Counted from the first letter of the stretch, positions 1-21,210 are shown. The stretch is DNA of 40,281 bases from Acanthaster planci (GCF_001949145.1 NW_019091459.1:1280994-1321274), one strand, 5' to 3'. Translations and numbers: made by a program. Notes: generated by a model not told the origin, from the sequence alone.

Positions 1-362
1 ACAAGCTCAGAACATCTGTGTTTTGCGAATATGATTCGGTACTGCATAGGTTTCTGTGAATTGAAATTTCTAGTAATGTAGAGTTGGTCACGTTATTGCT
101 AGTTGCAAATCTCTCCCAAGCTCTTCATGAAGGTGATTGTGTGGGAACTCTGCGTCTTCTAAAGTTGCATAGCATTTCACACACCCACACCTGAGACTCA
201 ATGCCTTCCACGGTGTGACTGTAGCATTCGTAGAACACCGGGGTTATAAACCGAACCGCAAATAATTCCTTTGAAGTAGGAGTTTGGGAGCAGCTTCTTT
301 AATTAGGATATAAGAATTATTCTGCATCATTAAACAATTTGTTATTTTTGATGTTGTTCTAG

Positions 363-9265
<8,903 letters not shown>

Positions 9266-12200
9266 AATTTAGTCTGATAAATGTGAACGTTAAAGGACCA
9301 TTTTGAATGCTTACTAATCTACAACAGAATTTTTTAAGTCGGTTTTGATGTTGTCAGCGAACGTGAGCTACAACAATAAGTGGAATATACACCTGCTTCA
9401 CCCTTTAAAAAATGGATCCTTGCGCAAAACGGATTTCTCTGATACGTTATTGTTGCCACTTTGTAGTAGACGTTGGGAGGGTTAAAACTCTCAATATAAA
9501 TGTTTACTACTTTTTCAATACTGTTATGTCATATGGACGTCACTGAAGAAAATCACATATTCAATCATGTATAAAATGCATGTTCATTGTTATAGTGTTA
9601 AATCATTGTCCAGGTAGCTGGTGATTACGTGCTATGAGAAGAAAAGTCAAGTTAAATATTTGAACTTCAATCTAGTGGTGTAACTTGTAAAAGAATTTAA
9701 TTTGCTCAAGAGTCAGGGATTGGGGAAAGAATAAGTTTTGTGTCCATACCATTGTGCCGTGGAGGACACATAATTTACATCGTTGACCTGTCAAATTTGA
9801 ATTTTGACTTTACGGTATGTTTTTACAATCTATTGATTCCATTAATGTTTTTTCTTACTGGGATGTAGTGGGTAAAATTTTTTTCGTTTGTAGCTACTAG
9901 GTTTATAACTCTGATTTCACTTATTAACACAGACGTGAGAGTAATTCATGCAGATTAATTTAACTTGAAGTACAGGAACCAAGAGGGAAGCATCGGTCGG
10001 GTTATCCCCGCGCAAACAAAGTGGTGTCACTGGTTAAGGGGGGGGCACAGTGCATGTGCGCCTTCCCACCCCCGGGTGCCCCCACCTCTATTTGAAATCT
10101 ATCTTGAACGCAGCTTTGGCTTATTTTCCTGTGGTGCTCCCTTGAACAAAATGTGTGCACCCCATAACTGCAGGTGCTTCCAAGAAGTCTACCCCTCGTT
10201 ACGTCACTTTGTTGACATTCAAAGAAGCTACGTTAAAGTAAACATATTGCAGCCAGTAGGAATGCTCATCATCGGGCCAGTGCTCTCGTTTAAGTGGTAT
10301 GCAGGTTTTTACTTCTGCTAATCCGGCTTGAGCAAAAGAACCGCCTCATCGGTTGGAAGTCATGTTGGTTTGGAGTGTTCATTTTGTTGGTGGCGGTTCG
10401 ACAGTAATGCACGCATTTCATAATCGTTCTTGAACCAATGAAGTGCACTTCTTTTGGAAAATAGCTCCCTCTTCCGGTCCCGCTTGTGGTTGATAAAGTC
10501 ACATTTCATCAATAAGAGCTTCTTTGTACTTTGCAGATGACCTCATCATAACAGTAATCTTCATTGTTTGGAATGATGACTGTTATGTGAACTAGTATTA
10601 GCCCACACAAGCGTGGAATGTGACCTTGCATGATGACAGGTGTTGCGCAATCATCAAGTTAGCAGTCGTCGGCCTGTCCTCGGAGCACATGGTACCGTGA
10701 TTTGTCTGATAAATTTGGTTGAATTAAATTATGTTTGGTTAGTTTAATAGTGGATTTCGTTAGTCAGTCTTCTTTCATTTGTGTAGTCCTTAGGTTCCCG
10801 GTTTAAAATGACTCACACACGAATAACAAAATACTGGCTTTCTACAGCAAATCTCTAAATTTATTGCAAATCGATACGTTTCTACAGAGAATATTTAAAA
10901 TTCCCATAGGTTTGTGCAACGATTAATATTAGATATTTCCAAACACTGTGGCCGTCACATTTTGGTAGTTTTGTCACAACATTCTTTGAATTTCAACGAC
11001 CTATACGTTAATGTTACGCTACCACACGCATGCCTGGTAGGCATTTATTGCAAATCCAAACGATACCTGAAAGTAAAAATGTGGGCGGTATGGCCATTTT
11101 GTTGCGATGAAGGTGCGTCTGAAATATCTTGAAGACATTCCTTGAATTACTATCTCTGGGTAATATTGTTCCAAGTGTCTTGCTCTGTTGCCCTACATTG
11201 TGAGAAGTGTATTACCCTGTCTCTTTATTAAGGCTGCCAAAGACAATGCACAAATTCACCGGCAACATGCATCACATCGCATTTATGATGCATCACATCG
11301 GAGCAATATGACTGCACAACATTGACGTAGAGTGACTGTATTCTATCAATCCTTAAACTGACAGTAGTATCTTAGTATAAGAAGATCTACGGTGGGATAG
11401 TGAACTTTTGCCACCCCACGAATCAGACTGTCATTATCCATTACAAGCCAGCAGGGAGCTACGTGAAACAGAACATGCACCGCTGTTCTTTGGAATGGGA
11501 ATGTTGTTTCTCATACAAATAATGTGGTGATACTCTGAATTGTTATTATTACACATGCCTCTGTGTGGACGACATTTTACATCCAGACATCTTGTTACAA
11601 AAACGACAATTATTTTGGTCGAGTGCTCCTCTAGTTCTCTTAATCACTTCTTACTTAATGATCAACGCATACCAAACATCATGGGTTGGAAGAACAACTT
11701 GAACGTAAACACACAAGGCAATACGAGTTACGCTCGGCAAGTACCATGCTTCGCATCTCCACAAATTTATGACATACCCTGGACTCTTATAAAAATGTTA
11801 ATTTTAGTTAAAATATTACCCTGCAGGGTTTTAAGTGTCAGGCGGTCTATTAAGCAAAATATGAATTCTAATTAATTTCTTTCATCCATTTTCATAAGGT
11901 TAGAGTACTGATAGATGACAATAAAAAATTATTGTACCAACATGCTAAAAATGTAAATATTTCAGAGCTCATCTATTATGCTTGGGTATTCAGAACTATG
12001 CAGACGGTCAACTTGACAACAGCAATTCATATTAGAGCGTTTGATGTTTTAATCAATTAACGGGAAAATATCATTGGCATCATATTACAAACACAGCCAA
12101 AGTTAGGAAATACGGAACACTGGAAGTTAATTTTCCTTCTTTTAAAAATACTTACAATGTATTTGTTATGAGACGGTTTCCTTGTAGTTTCAGAACTCAC

Positions 12201-13757
12201 TGTGCTATTACAATATTAAAATGTAAAACTTATTCTATTGTATCAAAGAAATTATCTCATCTATGATTCAATTTCAGAGGAACCAGAATAGAGGGGTTGT
12301 TTGGTCATTGCTTTTTTGAGTCGCTTGCCCTTTAAAGTCTGACCAAAGAAATCATCGGGAAAATTACGCAAGGAATGTGTTTCCAAAGGTTTAACCATTG
12401 CTAAATATACATGCCCCGTTCTCTTTCATGTCAAGAGATCAAACAGTGTCAACTCCAAGAATGGTTGATATAAAAATTAGTTGGAAATTTCAAAATTAGT
12501 TGGGAAACCGTATACATGTGGTGTTCTCACCTTGCCACTGTAAAATATTAAAATAAAAAAAATAGTTACATGTCTTAATACGCAAATAACATTTCGGAAA
12601 GGAAAGTACTGTAGATGTTTCACAAGTTGGTAATTGTGTTTAAATTTTGACTTATGGATTCGTTTGCAGGTATGCAGCTAACTGTCTTTCACTCCATTGT
12701 AAGCACAATAAACTACAAGCCATAAGAGCTTACTGGTACATGAACTATATTTTCGTGCAAGAGGTGAGCTACGGGGCATGGGGTGATTTCTTAACAACGT
12801 ATACACTTCAGATAAAGCGTGGCATATTGTTTTCAGCCAACCAATTCATTTACCACTTCTCTGTGACTGAGCTGGTTTGTTTTGAAATGAACAAAAAAAA
12901 TAAAAATAAGCGCAGCACCTATCACAATGCCACGCAACACAGCCACAAGGACGCAGCTTGATGTATGCTCGGCAGAACCCTTACATTTCCATACCAGTAT
13001 ATCAAAGTCATGAATATGTGCACTGCCATTAGCTAATAATTGAAATGCAAGATAAAAATATTCGCCATACGGTCCACGACAGTGGACAAAAGTTCCTTTA
13101 AACCATGCGTACAGCGTTTAAATCCGTTGGGCTGCATTGCTAGTGCTCTTATAATCGGAGTTGAAGCATTGATAAGGTGGAAGCCTATCCTCAAGTCAGG
13201 TTTGTGACTCTGTTTTCCCTTTTTTTTCTTTAGAATTTCTCAATTGATGAAATCCGGAAGCTTCCGATTTCTTGTCTTTGCTTTAATTCTCAATTGGTTT
13301 ATGACTGAATGGTGGATTTACTGAGAAGGGATGGTGGTTTGGGGTTTTATGTACTGAGCCAACTAACTGAAACTGCACCATCCCTAGACTAAAGCTACCT
13401 AATTGTACAATTGTAACACTGTGCAGGTAATGGAAGTATCTCATTCAATGTATTGTACGTCCTTTCATTTTGGTCTAAAAAGGAATCCTCAGATTTGGCA
13501 TGGTTACCATTAGTTATGGACTGTTATGTAAAGCATAGAGGCACACTGAAATTATACAGGCAAAGGTTTCCAAAACGAACGAGAGTGGGTAGTTTACTCG
13601 CACACAACAGCCTAAAGGTGCTATATTTACAATACTGGCCAATATGTTCGAATGCTTTGATACAACTGGCAGACAAAAGATTGGTAATGTGTGTTGGGTG
13701 TTATTCTGCTTGACGTGCGTTATTCGATGCCCATATCGTTATATGTTTCACCTTGCA
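9266..13757. other. Intergenic DNA without recognisable genes
   Basis: The first several hundred bases are probably 3' UTR of the EGF/lectin gene. I see no canonical AATAAA there. The rest is AT-rich. Two small structures stand out: a stem-loop at 10547-10587 (CATAACAGT pairing with ACTGTTATG) and two 13-base direct repeats ATGCATCACATCG at 11267 and 11288. A possible acceptor at 13757-13758 may belong to a 5' UTR intron of the GPCR gene. The open frames at 9965-10321, 11540-11875 and 12647-12961 lack domain signatures. Confidence 0.5.
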
Positions 13758-13788
13758 GGTTGAAAGTTTCAGCAGTCCTGCAGTTAAG

Positions 13789-14664
13789 ATGGAAATCGTG
13801 AATCCAATGTATTGGAATGCCAGCCTTGTCGCGCAGGTATTGTCTGTCATTGCAGTGGCCTTGAACCTTCTGGTTGTGCTTGTGTTTGCTACCACCAAGC
13901 AATTTCGTGTTAAGTATCACGGGTTCGTCTTCAACCTTGTCCTCGCTGACATCGCCGTCTCCGTCACCCTCTTCATCTATATGCGTCCACATCCATTTGA
14001 TAAAGCAGTGCAAGCCGTGGGAAGGGCTTTCTTCTTAACCGCGCAGCTCAACATCTTAGCCGTAGCCGTAAATCGTCTGCTTGCCTTGTCTCTCATGCCA
14101 CCCGCCCGCTATGATGCTGTAGTAACACCTGCTCGCATGGTGCTTGCATGTCTATTGATTTGGATCGTATCTGCTGCGTTGTTCGTACCTACAACGTTTC
14201 TCCAAGACAAAAAACTGAACTGGTTGATCCAAGCCCTTCTTCCTCTCATCACTCTGGTAATGACTGGTATTTTTTACGTGATGGTTTTCCGTAAGATCGC
14301 CCATTACCGGGCGCCACTTGCATACACCCAGGGAATCAGTGACATAGAAGAACAGACCAGTACCCGATTGCGACAAACACGCCACCTGATGGTGACCTTC
14401 ACCGTCATATTTGTAGCTTCTGCACTCTGTTGGTTGCCATTTTGTGTTGTCTTTATCATGCTCTTTGCCCACGGGGGACCTACCATTTCACTCTCGGTTG
14501 CCTTGTGGTGGTCTTTCCCTCCATTAACCATTAACTCTATTCTGAATCCTTTCATCTACTGGTGGCGTTTCAAAGAGGCACGGGACGGATTCTATCAGTT
14601 GTTGTTCGGATGTTGCTGCCGAAGGAGGCAAGAAACGGCTGAGGAAACAGAAGGAGATCTGTAA
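13789..14664 (+). CDS. Class A (rhodopsin-type) G protein-coupled receptor, single exon
   Basis: The 291-residue chain has seven membrane segments (about 13-35, 46-66, 75-98, 118-137, 148-170, 205-228, 237-258). Landmarks are N26 (1.50), D54 in LADI (2.50), W125 (4.50), P152 (5.50), CWLP 214-217 and NPFIY 253-257. There is a glycosylation site N10-A-S, and C275-C277 are likely palmitoylated before a basic then acidic tail. The first ATG in frame is chosen. A CAG at 13756-13758 upstream could be the acceptor of a 5' UTR intron. Oddities are N95-R96-L97 in place of DRY, no Cys at the start of TM3, and a very short second extracellular loop without Cys. The receptor therefore lacks the usual disulfide, as known in lipid, cannabinoid and melanocortin receptors. 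The ligand is unknown. The reading frame is intact. Confidence 0.88.
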   Translation: MEIVNPMYWNASLVAQVLSVIAVALNLLVVLVFATTKQFRVKYHGFVFNLVLADIAVSVTLFIYMRPHPFDKAVQAVGRAFFLTAQLNILAVAVNRLLALSLMPPARYDAVVTPARMVLACLLIWIVSAALFVPTTFLQDKKLNWLIQALLPLITLVMTGIFYVMVFRKIAHYRAPLAYTQGISDIEEQTSTRLRQTRHLMVTFTVIFVASALCWLPFCVVFIMLFAHGGPTISLSVALWWSFPPLTINSILNPFIYWWRFKEARDGFYQLLFGCCCRRRQETAEETEGDL

Positions 14665-16611
14665 CAGAGTAGAAACAGTGCACACACGCAGTCCTAACCG
14701 GTCACAAAGAGGGCCTAGATTAACATCATTATCGCTACTTCCCTTAGCTTCATGGACACAATCGGCTCTAATGTAATTACTGGGGAAGGTAAACTAACTT
14801 AACTTGTGAAAAGTTAGGCTAGGACTGTTTCAAACAAAGCCATGGCTGCTGACAAGTGGAAGATTTTTTTATACCTTGAGTGTTTTCTTCGGTTGAAGTA
14901 ATAATCTATGTACAAAGTTAACAGTAATTCCATTCAGTGGATTTCAGCAATCAGCATAGAAATTGAATTCATCTTTATTTTTCTGAATTGACGTCGGGAG
15001 ACATTTTGGATAATGTCATTATTGTTATGATTTCTGTCGTACTTTTAGTAAAATTTGGGACATAATAATTACTAGTTTTAATTACTTTTCCAAATAAGGT
15101 TTTAAGTATAAGAATTACTTTCAGCAGGAGGTCGTGTATTCGAGTCCCACCTGAGTAGCTTTTCAATTGTTTGTATTTTTGAAGTTTTTGCGAGCTTTCG
15201 GACAACACAGCACACGGTGTTATGAAGGATATGTTGGTGTACTAAGGGCAAAACCCGTAATTAAAACTATTGTCAGTATTTAGTGAAACCAAAATTTGTG
15301 CTAAATCTGTCTTAAACGTTTGTTTATATCAAACCCAGTGCGTTCTTTGTTTTCATCATGCCTTTCTCCTGCTTTCACCGCCACGTCTGCACTATCCCCC
15401 CCCCCAACTTTACCACTGAGGACACCCAGCCTTTCAGTCGGAGCAGCATTTTTGCTCTTGAGCCACGTAGGCCGGCAATAAAGTTTGCCCGTGATTCAGC
15501 ACCCAACGGGAAGATTATGCTGGAATATACCCCGAGTCTTAGGCCTTGTCCAAATCACTTGCCTACGTAGGAACTTACACACGACTATATTGGAAACTGC
15601 CCAAGGCCACTGCTTTAGACTCGTGCGTAATTTCTGGCCGTTGCCAAGTAATTCGGACACGGCCTTAGAGTTGAATAAAGTAGCACCCTGCTATTGTGTC
15701 CGTCATAATTCCAATAGGCTTATACATGCGCTTCTGAACGACGAAACAAAGACGCAGAATTTTCGAATCAATGCACAGAACGTTTTCAACCTCTTTATGT
15801 TTTGGGGACGGCTCGAACGTTTCTTTGTCGCCATCCAATTAATTAACAGACTTATCCAATAAACTTCCTCAAACGTTCCAATATGTATGCACTTATATGC
15901 ACATGTACAATTAGTCCAGCAAGCATGCACGATCCTGCGTATTTATCGGCGAAATAAATCTTGCTGAGATATATTGGTTGAATCGGTGTTAATCGTGTTA
16001 CCTTCCTCCCTTTTGCAATACTTTTTCTCAAACTGTGTTTGCCTATGAATCTAAGGTTGAAGAGATACGCCCCTCTGACGACAGCGCTTTATTTCACTTT
16101 TGTTTCACTCCTTGACAACGTGTATGCTGTACATGCGTTTTCCTTGTTAGGGTGTCTTTTTGTGACTTTACACTTTACATGATATTTTTTATTTTTTATC
16201 ATAATCCTAATTTATGCTTTTTGTTAGACGTCTTTAGGCCAAATTAAGTATTATTATTGCAACAACAGCGCCCTCGACTGTCGGGAAAAGCATTGGCAAT
16301 TTAAATGATTAAAGCGGGCACATCTCACACAAGGACAGTCACTGAGAGGTACGTATAGGGTGAGATGCTCACGTTTAGCCATTCAGTGTATTGATCTGTT
16401 TAAGATCAGCACGCTACATGCCAACCAATTCCAGGGTGAAATAAAGAACTCATTTTTCCAGGGTTCATTATGAGCCCATTTATCTATTTTTATATTCTAT
16501 TTACGTCTTTACGAGTTTGGACATAAAACGCAAACGTCTTTTGTCACAGTTCTACCTTTTACTGGAGTTGTTCATTTGTGGTACTATCTACAGTTGTGGT
16601 CAGGTCTCACT
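14665..16611. other. Intergenic DNA between the GPCR and the secreted-protein gene
   Basis: The GPCR's 3' UTR probably lies in the first part; candidate AATAAA signals occur only from 15477 on (also near 15676, 15858 and 15952). Apart from the tRNA-like fragment at 15118-15160 and a C tract near 15400, nothing recognisable is seen. Confidence 0.5.
15118..15160 (+). repeat. tRNA-derived SINE fragment (B box)
   Basis: AGGAGGTCGTG is followed by a good pol III B box (GTATTCGAGTCCC). The same words occur in degenerate form at 33016-33046, beside an A box. No A box is left here, so this is the 3' half of a tRNA-like head. Confidence 0.5.
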
Positions 16612-16707
16612 ATGGCTTTCTTTAGAATTGTGTTGGCGTTCCTGATGTTTGTCTGTGGAGTCCATGCCAACTGGGATGAAAAAAGCGATCCATCTCGCGC
16701 TGAAATG
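16612..16707 (+). CDS. Secreted-protein gene exon 1: signal peptide
   Basis: The ATG opens a 32-codon exon that ends on a phase-0 GTAAGA donor. The first 19 residues form a classical signal peptide: a hydrophobic stretch FFRIVLAFLMFVCG with likely cleavage after VHA. The mature start NWDEKSDPSRAEM is charged. This is the first of five exons I join to 29502. The complete coding length is 96+91+102+87+224 = 600 bases (199 residues plus stop), with every junction in phase. I recognise no named family. Exon sizes and junctions are inferred by eye. Confidence 0.65.
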
Positions 16708-16737
16708 GTAAGAATTGACTTTCTGAAGTTAAAAATA

Positions 16738-16814
16738 GTTGAAATTAAGCTTGATTCATTTCAATTAGAATACAAATCATTTGATTTGTATTCTAATTGA
16801 AATAAATTCAACTT
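16738..16814. repeat. Perfect 22-base palindrome inside a longer imperfect hairpin
   Basis: The arms 16758-16779 and 16782-16803 are perfect inverted copies with only two bases between them. An outer, less perfect stem (AGTTGAA) extends it to about 75 bases. It lies just 50 bases inside intron 1 of the secreted-protein gene. Confidence 0.85.
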
Positions 16815-17701
16815 GTATAACATCATATAAGAACAAACGTAATTGATCCGCTGTTCTTGAGCAAACTAATGTATTACTACTCCAAAAATGTGATGTGCAA
16901 GTCCCGACCGAATGTTGGGCATTCATTAAATAGCGTCAAAGTAAAAGGGGCCTTTGACAGCCTTCTTGCACAAGGAGGAAACTGACTTTCCTGATGTTCA
17001 GTGCTCATACGGTACACTGTCTAGCACAGGAGTGCGGGGGACCTTAAACCCATGGGGAATACGGTTTTCTGTAACATTAAATTTTAATCAAAATGCATAC
17101 TAGTTCTGTGAGAAGCTAACAAATGTACAAGCAGCAACTTTGAAATAATAAGTTAATACGTTAGGTTCTCAAAAATCTATTTCCTGTCAGTTATTCGCCC
17201 TCCAATATAAATATTGCATTTAAGGTAAAATTTCTACATTTCTAATCTCACAAAATCGATCTCAGTTCATGTTGATTTCTTCAATCTCATCTGCAATCAT
17301 CATGCTCCCCAAGTCAGATTTCGTACGCAAAATGATTCAGACATTTCTCAAGTCAATTTCAATCATGTTTAGGCTTATGTTAAATGACACTGGTATTGGG
17401 AAGATGTGTCCTCCTTCAATTTTGGCACGACAGAAAACACTGGAAACAGCTGGACCTCAACGCAAACAAGAACGAAACAATGTTTCCACAAAACCCAATA
17501 GCCTGGGAAAATACGTTAGTCCTTTGCTATGAAAAAGCACGTCCCTCGATCACCACATTAATGCCTGATCACACTAGAAGAAATTGTTAGTGGCAAAAGT
17601 TTAATAGAATTTGATGGCTAACTAAATTGAAACCATTTCTGTTGTCATACAAATAGGGAATAACTGTGCAATAACTTGTGGAACAATAATAGCTGAAACC
17701 A

Positions 17702-18055
17702 GAGTGGCTTAAGAAAGGGGTGAGATACGCGGATGCCTTCTTTGATCTTTGACAGCTGTATGAAGTAGGGATACAATTTGATTTGAATCTCCACATTGCA
17801 TTCATTGATCAAGAAAAGAAAGCTTTTTAATGGAAGATACTGAAGGACAACAGAGTCAGGGGGCTTCTTCTTGACAATAAGAACAATTTGTATGCTTTAC
17901 AATGCAGAACACAACGGAAAATATAGCTCGGAGCGATTAGTGGAGTCGTCATTGGCAGGGGGGGTCTCTTCAATGTTGTAGTAACTGTATTTGATAAGAT
18001 CACGAATTTCATCAGTCTTTTGAAAATGAATGAAGTACCCTTCGTGGACATTTAA
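17702..18055 (+). pseudogene. Decayed non-LTR retrotransposon reverse transcriptase
   Basis: One frame reads EWLKKGVRYADAFFDL, stop, QLYEVGIQFDLNLHIAFIDQ and EKKAF. This follows the reverse transcriptase pattern of LINE elements (GFRKGRST-DAIF-LRQL, then L-x-x-AFID-x-KAF). The stop at 17750 is a CGA-to-TGA change. After KAF, a second stop is followed by WKILKDNRV and NLYA, the next landmarks (LW-x-L, LY). Decay continues to about 18055, with LFNVVV reminiscent of the later LFN motif. Catalytic FADD is not seen. Confidence 0.65.
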
Positions 18056-19765
18056 GCATGGGCGTAAATCCCGGGGGATGGGGGGTATATCTTTCCACTT
18101 TCTGAGGTGAAGGGATGGGCTATTGAATCATCCCCCACTTTTTTACTTTTTGTGGTGAGCAAAAAGTTTAAGCGGATCGTTAAGAATTTATCAGATAACT
18201 AAAACGCATTAATGTATCACTCCAAAAAGGGACAGTAATGTTTAAAAGCCGCAAATATGCCATCCTGAATAGATATTGCAGACGTTCACCGATATCATTA
18301 ACATCTACCTCCATATAGAGTCATATGGTGTCATGCCCCTCCCCCTTTCAAAAGCGAATGTGACTTCAGGCTTAGTCAACATGATGTTGAGAGAGAAAAA
18401 ATTTTAAAAGCCTTACGGTTCCGACACTCTTATTTTATTTGCTGGTGTTGTTTTATTCGGGTTGTGGTGGTACTGTTTGATAAATAAATATACCGATTAC
18501 TTTCTTTCCTGCTCACCTATGAAGTTTTTGGCTTAAAATAAATTTTAAAATCCGCCAGGGGGGGCAAGTTGTTCCCCTCCCCCCACCCCGCTGGATACGC
18601 CACTCTCCCCCCACCTTTCCCAATCCACACCCCCCCATTTCTGGCTCAGCTTTATTCTACTTCATTTAAATACTTATACAACTCGCTCCAGAAGGTCTGC
18701 CAAATCAGATTGATCATCTGGTAAGGAGAAACGAGATAGATTCTTTAATTCCAATGGGTGAGGAAGAAAACATTCGAATCAAGAATCTCCACATTTTGAG
18801 TGGTTTCTCCCACTACATGAGACCAAAAGGTATTACAAAAAGTTCGAACCTGCAGACGAATTCGAGCTCCATCTTTGGCTAACTATGTGCATTGTCATAG
18901 AATGAGCACAGGGGCAGAGGGAAGATGCTAGAAACTCCACAAAAGTCACTAAACTCGACACTTATCTCGTTACTAAGAAGAAATTCTCTCTTATTTACTC
19001 TAGAATTGTGTTCCTAAATTTGAAAGTAGGAATACAATCATTAAGAAATGGAAACGTCACAACTTGCGAGATTAAGTACGCCCTAAAGCTGAAAGTAAGT
19101 TATTCAATGAAAAGATAAGGAACAATTGAATAAGAGCAACTAACGCTTAACGACAAATGGATAAAATATCGTTTTGTTCCCGTAAATCTCGCTGGAATTC
19201 AAGCGCCCCCTAGTTTTCTTTCTGGTACCTTCCATTCAGAGGGTTTCTTACTTTACCCCAGCTATGCATTATGGAAATATAACAGAGACGCTAATTTTGC
19301 ACGAAGTTATTCATGCTGTACTCTGGTGTGATCGCGTGTTCGCTTGTAGATTTGCTCTTCAGTTCGTCGGTCAGGTGCTCTGACCAAACCCTTATTACGG
19401 GATCAAAACTGTAGCGGTTGGACCCTTTTCGAGAATTTTGCGGTAATTACGAGAACCCATTTGTATGGTGAAACAGTATGAATTCCCAGCTAGCGAGAGC
19501 GATGCTAATTAGCTCGGGGTGCTAGTGAGAGTCGTAGCTGCCCGTCACCACCACATCCGAACGGATTTTCGGGCGAGACACCCCCGGGTCCCTCGCCACC
19601 CTTGTTCTGCTAACTAGCCCCAGTCCTCCCCGTCTCTAAGCTGAGCCAATAGTGGGTAGTGCGGCGATTCAATCATTGCACCCATCGAATTGCGGTCTAA
19701 GCGGCAGTGCGATAGGAACAGCATTGGGGCATGCCCGGGGCAGGCAGCTCCGATGAGTGTAGCCT
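18056..19765. other. Intronic DNA without recognised genes
   Basis: It holds C-rich and G-rich low-complexity runs near 18080, 18560 and 18600-18640, and a GC-richer stretch at 19490-19765. I find no coding signature and no match to a known structural RNA. Confidence 0.5.
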
Positions 19766-19944
19766 ACAATCCTGGACAAATCTCGTTGGGACATGCCTCC
19801 CCCTCGCCCCCTGTCAATGTTGCTTCTCACTGGGTAAGTTGGGCTGAATCTGGGTCCAATAAATAAACGCAACATTGAATGGGGAGAGGGGATCTTTGCA
19901 ACGCGCTTCCCACAAGGTGTTCCAACTATTTTGTCCAGGATTGT
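19766..19944. mobile_element. Foldback MITE, copy 1 (179 bases)
   Basis: Terminal inverted repeats ACAATCCTGGACAAA and TTTGTCCAGGATTGT are 15 bases and perfect. A second copy at 23307-23487 is highly similar over its whole length. Inner arms TCAATGTTGC and GCAACATTGA also pair, so the element folds back. No clear target-site duplication is seen. It has no coding capacity. Confidence 0.75.
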
Positions 19945-21022
19945 CCGAGTTTCTGGGAGGACAGTGGGTGTCATGAGTGTGGGTTTGTGTTACCTGGAAG
20001 GCCGAGGGCTGGGATTTGCCACGTTGCCGTTTCAGGCGCTGCCGTGTGATGCAGTAAGCATTACATGGTTATGGAAAGGAATAAATAATGATTATCAAAG
20101 ACAAGGTGTGGTAATATGTCCTGTCAGGAACACACACCCCCAGAAAGTATATGGAAATACATCGTTATTTAATATTTAGTGATACAGGAGCTATGGGTTA
20201 TGATCACCCATCGGTACAGGATTAGTTTCAGTGGAAGGGTCCATAGTCAATTTGCACGAATGGGATTGCTGCTTGCAAGTACGAACAACAAGAGGCAAGT
20301 TGGCCGTTGAAAATGGGATGAGGTAGGCGCTTCGAGAACGGTGCACCACAGAATTTCAGCACACATCTCTCTTAGATGAAGTTTTTTATTCGGTCTGAAG
20401 GGCTATATGGCTCCATGATGAGTACACAATTCTGTCCGACCTCTTTTCACTTTCTGATTGGGTTTTAGATGAAACATTGCAACGGTGAACCCTGAAAAAT
20501 TAAATGAAAAAGGATGTGAGTAACCTTTTTAGAGTTGAGGCGGTGTACCGTTGCAGTTGTTATCACGTGTGTGCGTGCAGCCTTTTTAAAGAGCGGGATG
20601 TACACGCTCCCTATCCCGTTCGTAAGTGACTTCGTCACAAAGGTGGACGCACCACGACTTGCAGGCTCCCATTGGACGATCGCAGAAGTTGTGCGTTAAC
20701 TTCGGGTTCAATGGCTCCATACAAATGGCAATCAGTGCATGTAACCCCTTGATCTCCATTATATCCGCTCCGAGCATGAATAAAAGAGGGTGTGTTTTGA
20801 AATGAAATCGACAGTCCTTCAGTACTGACTCCCCGCATAGGTTGGCAAGTTTATGCGCGTTGACGCGGAGCACGCTGAGTAAACGCAACAATTTTTAATT
20901 ATACGTGCACTCCGAACGCGTGTTAACGTTAGGACCCGGTTGGAAAACTTATTGCCACCTGTCTTTCTTTCGCCGATGAGGGTGCACTTCGGCTCAGGGC
21001 GGATAACGTGTCAATCAAAGAT
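19945..21022. other. Intronic DNA without recognised genes
   Basis: The stretch lies within intron 1 of the proposed secreted-protein gene. The part at 20580-20940 is GC-richer and includes a short stem GTGAC-TTC-GTCAC near 20630. The open frames on the minus strand show no domain. Confidence 0.45.
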
Positions 21023-21060
21023 CGTATAGCGCCGCAAAGCGGCGCCTTCGGTGCTATACG
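21023..21060. repeat. Strong GC-rich hairpin
   Basis: CGTATAGCGCCG pairs with CGGTGCTATACG (12 pairs, one G-T) around a 14-base loop that can pair further. It may be a small foldback or a structured RNA. There is no run of T after it to suggest a pol III terminator. Confidence 0.55.
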
Positions 21061-21165
21061 GTATTTGGTTTCAATCACTCAGTATTTACACAGCAACATT
21101 CTGTGCAGTAAGTTGAATGACTTTGTTATCTTCTTAATTAATGTGAACAGCAAAAAGCAGTATCT

Positions 21166-21210
21166 CTGAGATGGCCGAGTGGTTAAGCTCACGGTTATCA
21201 GATCGTTAGA
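21166..21210 (+). repeat. tRNA-like head with A box, cut by the assembly gap
   Basis: GATGGCCGAGTGGTTAAG matches the A box and D arm of Ser/Leu-type tRNAs. ACGGT then pairs with ATCGT around a six-base loop like an anticodon arm. The B box would lie in the gap. It could be a SINE head or a tRNA gene. Confidence 0.5.

Noticed and set aside
9965-10321. 118-codon open frame on the + strand
   Set aside because: It lacks a domain, has no ATG at its start (opens on TTG), and lies in GC-variable intergenic DNA.
12647-12961. 104-codon open frame
   Set aside because: It has no domain or splice context and is AT-rich with many Lys/Asn codons typical of chance.
14152-14555. Minus-strand open frames inside the GPCR
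   Set aside because: They are shadows of the receptor's coding strand, without signatures.
16738-16814. microRNA precursor
   Set aside because: The two-base loop and fully paired arms do not fit a Drosha/Dicer substrate.
17269-17590. Overlapping open frames before the reverse transcriptase fossil
   Set aside because: They could be the upstream part of the LINE, but I see no endonuclease or other motif to support it.
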